From Sphingobacteriaceae bacterium (lineage in GTDB: Bacteria; Bacteroidota; Bacteroidia; B-17B0; Aurantibacillaceae): DNA of 64,000 nt. Within the stretch, counting starts at the first letter, position 1. Each line of letters opens with the position of its first letter. The position numbers and the translations under genes are program-made. Shown here piece by piece: positions 59,302-64,000 of the stretch. The stretch is taken from the NCBI GenBank assembly GCA_947453445.1, contig CANGGP010000010.1, forward strand, positions 1-64,000. Reading direction: 5' to 3'. A model generated the notes under the pieces. The model made no database searches, was not told the origin of the DNA, and saw only the letters and a program-made list of their open reading frames with translations.

Positions 59302-61813
59302 GTTTTGTCAATTGCTGATAATTTGTTGGGGCTGCTTCATATCTGTAAAAGCGCAAGTAAAAGAACTGCTGTTAAGCGAAGGTTGGGAATTTAAACAAAG
59401 TGATCAATCAAATTGGATGCCGGCCACAGTGCCCGGTAATGTTTATCTTGATTTATATAAACAGAATAAAATTCCGAATCCTTATTTTGCCGATAACCAT
59501 ACCAAACTAAATTGGGTGGAAGAAAAAAACTGGGAATACCAATGTAAATTTAAGCTTGATAGTAATTTTTTAGCTGTTCACCATTGTGATTTGGTTTTAG
59601 AAGGCTTAGATACCTATGCCAATGTGAGTTTAAACGGTTCGCCTTTACTTGAAGCGAATAACATGTTTCGCACTTGGCAGGCAGAGGTAAGCACCAAATT
59701 AAAAATTGGGATGAATGTATTAAACATTCGTTTTAGTTCTGCCATTCAAATGGAACAATTTGCGGCAAAAAATTTATCCTATCAATTACCCGAAGGTACG
59801 CGTGTTTTTAGCCGTAAAGCGCAGTTTCAGTATGGCTGGGATTTTGCCCCGCGCTTTGTTTCGTGTGGTATATGGAAACCGGTAAAATTGCGAATTTGGA
59901 ACAATCTTCAAATTACCGATTGCCATTATCAATTGCAATCGCTGACAGATAGTTTAGCGAACGTAAACATTGTTCTTCATTCAAAATCGGATGTGAACAG
60001 AAGTTTTTTGTACGAATTGAGTTTTGCCGATCAAGATAAGTACGGTGCTTCAGTAAAAAAAATTAGCAAAAGGGTAATGGTGCATGAAGGGCTGAACTGT
60101 GACACCATTTCGTTTTCAATCAATCGTCCGCGTTTGTGGTGGAGCAATGGTGCCGGTGCCGCAAATTTGTACCATTTTAAAATTAAACTCCTTGACGGCA
60201 AATTCAAATTGGCTGAAACAGATCTGAATGTTGGCATCCGCAAATTAGAATGGATGCAAGAGCATGACAGCATTGGTCAATCATTTTATTTTAAACTAAA
60301 CAACCGGAAGGTTTTTGTGAAAGGTGCCAATTATGTGCCTACTGATGTACTATTAAAACATCAAGCAGTTGAAGAGATAAATGATTTTGTGAAACAACTT
60401 AAAGCGGCAAACATCAATATGATACGTTTGTGGGGCGGCGGTGTATATGCCAATGAGGCATTGTTAGATGCCTGTGATAAATATGGTATCATGCTTTGGC
60501 AGGATTTTGCATTTGCTTGTGCGATGTATCCGGGTGATACATCGTTTTTTGAAAACGTAAAAGAAGAAGTGAAAGAACAAACAATTCACTTGCGCAACCA
60601 TGCTTGTTTGGCTTTGTATTGCGGCAACAACGAAATCGATGAAGCTTGGCACAATTGGGGATGGCAAAAACAATTTGCTTATTCCACTTCAGATTCGGCA
60701 AAAATTTGGCAAGACTATCAAAAACTGTTTCACGAAATTATTCCACAAACTTTAAGTACGTATGATCCCGGTGCCCATTATTGGCCATCATCGCCTTCAA
60801 TCGGCTGGGGACATGAAGAAAGTTTAAAATTAGGCGATTCGCATTATTGGGGCGTTTGGTGGGGCATGCAAGAATTTAATGTGTATACAAAAAAAGTTGG
60901 ACGTTTTATGTCAGAGTATGGATTTCAATCCATGCCATCATTGGCAACATGCAAACAGTTTTGTGCAGAGGCAGATTTGAGTCTTCAATCAAAAGCCATG
61001 AAAGCCCATCAAAAACATAAAACCGGATTTGAAACGATTGAGACGTATATGCAAAGGGATTATAAGGTGCCAAAAGATTTATCGAAGTATATTTATGTTT
61101 CGCAATTGTTGCAGCGCGATGGCATGAAAACAGCCATTGAAGCGCATCGCAGCAATCAACCTTATTGCATGGGGACCATGTTTTGGCAATTGAACGATTG
61201 TTGGCCGGGCATTTCATGGTCTGCTTTAGAATATGATGGCACGCCTAAGGCCTTGTTTTATCATTTAAAATACTTGTACCATCCGCATTTACTGCATGTG
61301 TCAAACAATCAACAATCAATTCAGGTAAGCATAGTAAGTGACAGCATTCAGGCATTTCAAGCCAAGCTGCACATTTGTTTGAAAAATTTTAAATCGCAAA
61401 TTCTTTGGGAAACCGAACAAAACATAAGTCTTGATGTGTTAAAAGTAGGACAAATTAAGATTGATAAAAAAGCATTACCAATTTTTGATAGTGCGGCTGT
61501 TTATTTACAAGTTGAATTAAAAAGTGATCTGGGAACAATAGCGAAAACAAATTACTTCTATACCAGTCCACAAAATTTAAAATTAATGCCGTCAAAAATT
61601 AAAATGCAAGATATGGGCAATGGCTTATACAGCCTTCATTCGGATGTGTTTGCAAAAGATGTGTATGTATTTAGCGAAACACAAAACTATATCTTTTCAG
61701 ATAATTTTTTTGATTTGGAAGCGGGGCAAACAAAATATATTCGACTTGAAAAATGCAAAGGGATTAAAAGTACATTACAATTACGATACATGAGTTTGGT
61801 TGATGCATTTTAG
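59294..61813 (+). CDS. GH2 beta-mannosidase
   Basis: An 839-residue exported glycosidase. A signal peptide covers the first 20 residues (ending FISVKAQ). A sugar-binding GH2 domain follows (LLSEGWEFKQSDQSNWMPAT; GLDTYANVSLNGSPLLEANN), then an Ig-like domain and the catalytic barrel from about residue 340 (NMIRLWGGGVYANEALLDAC). The acid/base is Glu447 in GNNEIDEAWHNWGW and the nucleophile is Glu541 in MSEYGFQSMPS. These motifs are those of beta-mannosidases (MANBA-like), not beta-galactosidases. It would remove the beta-1,4-linked Man from the N-glycan core. It is the last gene of the operon. Confidence 0.93.
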   Translation: MIKFCQLLIICWGCFISVKAQVKELLLSEGWEFKQSDQSNWMPATVPGNVYLDLYKQNKIPNPYFADNHTKLNWVEEKNWEYQCKFKLDSNFLAVHHCDLVLEGLDTYANVSLNGSPLLEANNMFRTWQAEVSTKLKIGMNVLNIRFSSAIQMEQFAAKNLSYQLPEGTRVFSRKAQFQYGWDFAPRFVSCGIWKPVKLRIWNNLQITDCHYQLQSLTDSLANVNIVLHSKSDVNRSFLYELSFADQDKYGASVKKISKRVMVHEGLNCDTISFSINRPRLWWSNGAGAANLYHFKIKLLDGKFKLAETDLNVGIRKLEWMQEHDSIGQSFYFKLNNRKVFVKGANYVPTDVLLKHQAVEEINDFVKQLKAANINMIRLWGGGVYANEALLDACDKYGIMLWQDFAFACAMYPGDTSFFENVKEEVKEQTIHLRNHACLALYCGNNEIDEAWHNWGWQKQFAYSTSDSAKIWQDYQKLFHEIIPQTLSTYDPGAHYWPSSPSIGWGHEESLKLGDSHYWGVWWGMQEFNVYTKKVGRFMSEYGFQSMPSLATCKQFCAEADLSLQSKAMKAHQKHKTGFETIETYMQRDYKVPKDLSKYIYVSQLLQRDGMKTAIEAHRSNQPYCMGTMFWQLNDCWPGISWSALEYDGTPKALFYHLKYLYHPHLLHVSNNQQSIQVSIVSDSIQAFQAKLHICLKNFKSQILWETEQNISLDVLKVGQIKIDKKALPIFDSAAVYLQVELKSDLGTIAKTNYFYTSPQNLKLMPSKIKMQDMGNGLYSLHSDVFAKDVYVFSETQNYIFSDNFFDLEAGQTKYIRLEKCKGIKSTLQLRYMSLVDAF

Positions 61814-61886
61814 ATTGATGGCTATTGGTGTTTTTAATAAAGCATATTATAGTCAAAAGCTTTAAATTTATTAAATTGCCTTTGTT

Positions 61887-62918
61887 TTGGAAGAAGAAGA
61901 AAAATACCGGAAATATTATGAGGCAGTGAATCGACTGCTTTTCTGGGTTCGCTTTTTATTATTTGCCATTGTTATTTTGTTGTTTTATCTATTTATTGCC
62001 TACAAAGGTGAAGGAGCACCCAAATGGTTTCAAAACGAAGAAGTTCTTATCACTGATTCTGTTAAGTCACCCAATGATTCCATTTGGCAAGCACCTGATA
62101 CAAGTGCATGGCAAAATGAGCCGAATGTAAATGAATTGCGCTATGGTAGAAATTTAATCGCCAATACAGCACACTATTATGGGCCAAAGGGCACAATTCA
62201 ACACAGCAGCAATGGCATGAATTGTCAGAACTGCCATTTAGACGCAGGCACCAAAGCCTTTGGCAATAACTATGGTGCCGTGTATTCAACTTATCCCAAG
62301 TTTCGCGAACGATCAGGTAAAATGGAGAGCATTCCCAAGCGCATCAACGATTGTTTTATGCGCAGTTTAAACGGACAAGCCATCGACAGCAATGGCAAAG
62401 AAATGAAGGCCATGGTGGCTTACATGAAATGGTTGGGCAAGGATGTTAAAAAAGGAGAGCGACCCAAAGGTGCCGGCTTAAAGGAACTTAATTTTTTAAA
62501 CAGAGCTGCCTCTCCCGAAAATGGCAAGACCTTGTTTGCAATAAAATGTGTTAGCTGTCATCAAGCAAACGGAGCGGGTAAAAAAAACAGTGACAGCGCG
62601 TCTTTTCAATATCCGCCATTATGGGGTATAAACAGTTATAACCGTGGTGCCGGTTTGCATCGCATTATTCGATTTACATCTTTTATCAAATACAATATGC
62701 CGCAAGGGGCCACATTTAAAAATCCGCAATTAAGTGACGAAGAAGCTTGGGACATTGCCGCATTTGTAAATTCACAAGAACGCCCAAACATGGATTTAAG
62801 CCATGATTGGCCAAACCTGAAAACCAAACCAATTGATTATCCTTATGGTCCTTATGCGGATAAATTCACCGAACAAGCGCATAAATATGGACCATTTGAA
62901 AAACTCAAAAAAAAATGA
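61887..62918 (+). CDS. Dihaem c-type cytochrome (thiosulfate dehydrogenase TsdA-like)
   Basis: A 343-residue protein with one N-terminal membrane anchor (LLFWVRFLLFAIVILLFYLF) and two haem sites: Cys113-Gln-Asn-Cys-His117 and Cys221-Val-Ser-Cys-His225. The surrounding sequence (NCQNCHLDAGTKAFGNNYGA; PKRINDCFMRSLNGQAID) fits TsdA, which joins two thiosulfate molecules to tetrathionate or works in reverse. In TsdA a Cys or Met near the first haem serves as axial ligand; I cannot settle the ligand here. The start is TTG; no better start is in frame. YeeE/YedE genes follow, so sulfur-compound metabolism is likely. Confidence 0.85.
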   Translation: MEEEEKYRKYYEAVNRLLFWVRFLLFAIVILLFYLFIAYKGEGAPKWFQNEEVLITDSVKSPNDSIWQAPDTSAWQNEPNVNELRYGRNLIANTAHYYGPKGTIQHSSNGMNCQNCHLDAGTKAFGNNYGAVYSTYPKFRERSGKMESIPKRINDCFMRSLNGQAIDSNGKEMKAMVAYMKWLGKDVKKGERPKGAGLKELNFLNRAASPENGKTLFAIKCVSCHQANGAGKKNSDSASFQYPPLWGINSYNRGAGLHRIIRFTSFIKYNMPQGATFKNPQLSDEEAWDIAAFVNSQERPNMDLSHDWPNLKTKPIDYPYGPYADKFTEQAHKYGPFEKLKKK

Positions 62919-62953
62919 AAAGAAAATAGTAACATTAACATTAAAATTGAATT

Positions 62954-63514
62954 ATGAATTTTCTAACACAACCCTGGCCTTGGTATATTGCCGGCCCTTT
63001 AATCGGATTAATGGTGCCTGCTTTATTATTAACCGGTAATAAAACCTTTGGCATTTCTTCAACGCTCAGGCATATTTGTGCCGCTTGCATTCCAACGAGC
63101 TCTGAGTTTTTTAAATACGATTGGAGAGGACATTCGTGGAATTTGTTTTTTGCATTTGGCATTATCATGGGTGGATTTTTTGCCGGTGTGTTATTACAAA
63201 ATCCAAATCCAGTTCAATTAAATGAAGCTGCTGTTGCAAGTATGAATCAATATGGAATTAAAGAATATTCAGGTTTGATGCCCCAAGAATTTTTTAATTG
63301 GCATGCCTTACTGACACTGAGAGGATTTATTTTAATTGTGGTAGGCGGATTTATGGTTGGCTTTGGAACACGCTATGCCGGGGGTTGTACTTCCGGTCAT
63401 TCCATCATGGGGATTTCAAATTTACAATGGCCTTCGCTTATTGCCACCTGTTGTTTTTTTATTGGCGGCCTACTCATGACCTGGTTTGTGTTGCCTTATA
63501 TCATGCATTTGTAA
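62954..63514 (+). CDS. YeeE/YedE-family membrane protein, first half
   Basis: A 186-residue membrane protein with about five helices. The signature Cys motif is [20 protein letters not shown] (about 136-155). YeeE/YedE (TsuA-like) proteins move thiosulfate or related sulfur compounds through the membrane; the Cys residues form the path. The first region also has [20 protein letters not shown]. It is half the size of the fused E. coli-type protein and is followed after 32 bases by the second half. Confidence 0.88.
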   Translation: MNFLTQPWPWYIAGPLIGLMVPALLLTGNKTFGISSTLRHICAACIPTSSEFFKYDWRGHSWNLFFAFGIIMGGFFAGVLLQNPNPVQLNEAAVASMNQYGIKEYSGLMPQEFFNWHALLTLRGFILIVVGGFMVGFGTRYAGGCTSGHSIMGISNLQWPSLIATCCFFIGGLLMTWFVLPYIMHL

Positions 63515-63546
63515 TTCGTCATCATCAAATTAATTTTTAGAAAAAA

Positions 63547-63957
63547 ATGAAAAGCATAAAATATTTATTTATCGGCATGATTTTCGGGTTTATCCTTGTT
63601 AAATCAGAAGTGGTATCATGGTATCGCATTCAAGAAATGTTTCGCTTTCAATCTTTCCACATGTATGGTGTTTTAACATCGGCCATTGTGGTGGGTTTAA
63701 TCTCCATTCAAATTCTCAAAAGACTTAAAGTGAAGACAATTAATGGTGAAGAAATAACCATCGAGAAAAAAGAGTTTAACAAAGGAAATATTTTCGGTGG
63801 TTTAATTTTTGGTTTTGGATGGGCTTTAACAGGGGCTTGTCCCGGACCCTTATACGCCTTGGTAGGCTCGGGTGCCAGCATTATGTTGGTTGCTTTACTA
63901 AGCGCTGTTTTTGGTACTTATGTGTATGGTGTAATTAGAGACCGTTTACCTCATTAA
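63547..63957 (+). CDS. YeeE/YedE-family membrane protein, second half (DUF6691-like)
   Basis: A 136-residue protein with about four membrane helices. The conserved Cys motif is FGFGWALTGACPGPLYALVG near residues 95-114. It pairs with the upstream protein to rebuild a complete YeeE/YedE transporter, as in many Bacteroidetes where the gene is split in two. A further ORF begins seven bases downstream. Confidence 0.88.
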   Translation: MKSIKYLFIGMIFGFILVKSEVVSWYRIQEMFRFQSFHMYGVLTSAIVVGLISIQILKRLKVKTINGEEITIEKKEFNKGNIFGGLIFGFGWALTGACPGPLYALVGSGASIMLVALLSAVFGTYVYGVIRDRLPH

Positions 63958-63963
63958 ATTCAG

Positions 63964-64000
63964 ATGGAGAAAGAAAAATGTCATATTCCCGGTTGTCAAT
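63964..64000 (+). CDS. Start of a further gene (cut by window end)
   Basis: ATG 63964 opens a frame (MEKEKCHIPGCQ) that runs off the window. It lies seven bases after the split YeeE/YedE pair on the same strand. Two Cys and a His spaced C-x4-C are notable, but twelve residues are too few to name the family. Confidence 0.5.
   Translation, partial: MEKEKCHIPGCQ

Noticed and set aside
1-64000. CRISPR arrays, prophage and complete insertion sequences
   Set aside because: No regular direct repeats with spacers, no phage structural genes and no transposase were seen.

Overview
The window is about 64 kb of AT-rich DNA from a member of the Bacteroidota, probably a free-living aerobic lineage near the Flavobacteriales, Sphingobacteriales or Chitinophagales. 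I cannot resolve it further. The evidence is three secreted proteins with type IX secretion (T9SS) C-terminal signals, a Bacteroidetes-type set of accessory cytochrome oxidase subunits, an S46 dipeptidyl peptidase, Bacteroidetes-style promoters (TAnnTTTG), several TTG starts, and short AT-rich repeats at gene ends. No CRISPR array, prophage, rRNA operon or complete insertion sequence was seen.

Layout. 1-9.1 kb, mostly minus strand: a cut-off T9SS protein, aroE, tex, a small frameshifted ORF, DUF3467, pyrF, a nucleoside phosphorylase and a TPR/OmpA-like lipoprotein. 9.3-12.1 kb, plus: cyoE, two oxidase subunit III proteins and subunit IV; subunits I and II are elsewhere. 12.2-17.7 kb: a large membrane protein, an Omp85-like barrel, and a T9SS protein preceded by gene debris. 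17.7-18.55 kb: tRNA-Ser(GGA) with a GIY-YIG nuclease gene, decayed tRNA-Ser copies and a truncated second nuclease gene. 18.6-23.7 kb: OmpA, DnaB, a hydroxyacid dehydrogenase, a lipoprotein and a LuxE-like protein. 23.7-28.5 kb: a giant type-B T9SS protein. 28.5-35.7 kb, minus: pdhA, four-helix-bundle protein, pdhC, lipoprotein, enoyl-CoA hydratase, dtd, pyrR, DinB and pyrB. 35.8-42.0 kb, plus: an AlgI/AlgJ-like O-acetylation pair, a DPP11-like peptidase and an MFS transporter.

42.1-51.7 kb, minus: an HMA protein, then a tightly packed set (VOC protein, acyltransferase, membrane-anchored TIR-like protein, 1348-residue membrane-anchored nSTAND NTPase, polytopic protein, membrane-anchored SpoIIE/PP2C phosphatase, DinB-like protein) ending at a strong terminator. 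This is the best candidate for an undescribed signalling or defence system. 51.8-53.8 kb: cold-shock protein, an RlmI-like methyltransferase with an apparent in-frame insertion, and a small lipoprotein. 53.9-61.8 kb, plus: an operon (sugar MFS, GH20 hexosaminidase, glycosylasparaginase, CutC, GH2 beta-mannosidase) whose enzymes fit stepwise breakdown of the N-glycan core. 61.9-64 kb: a TsdA-like dihaem cytochrome and a split YeeE/YedE transporter, pointing to sulfur-compound metabolism.

Repeat structure is a second theme. A GC-rich element of about 90 bp occurs three times between genes, AATTAAAAATT-type spacers sit at many stop codons, and repeat-like sequence appears to have entered at least two reading frames.
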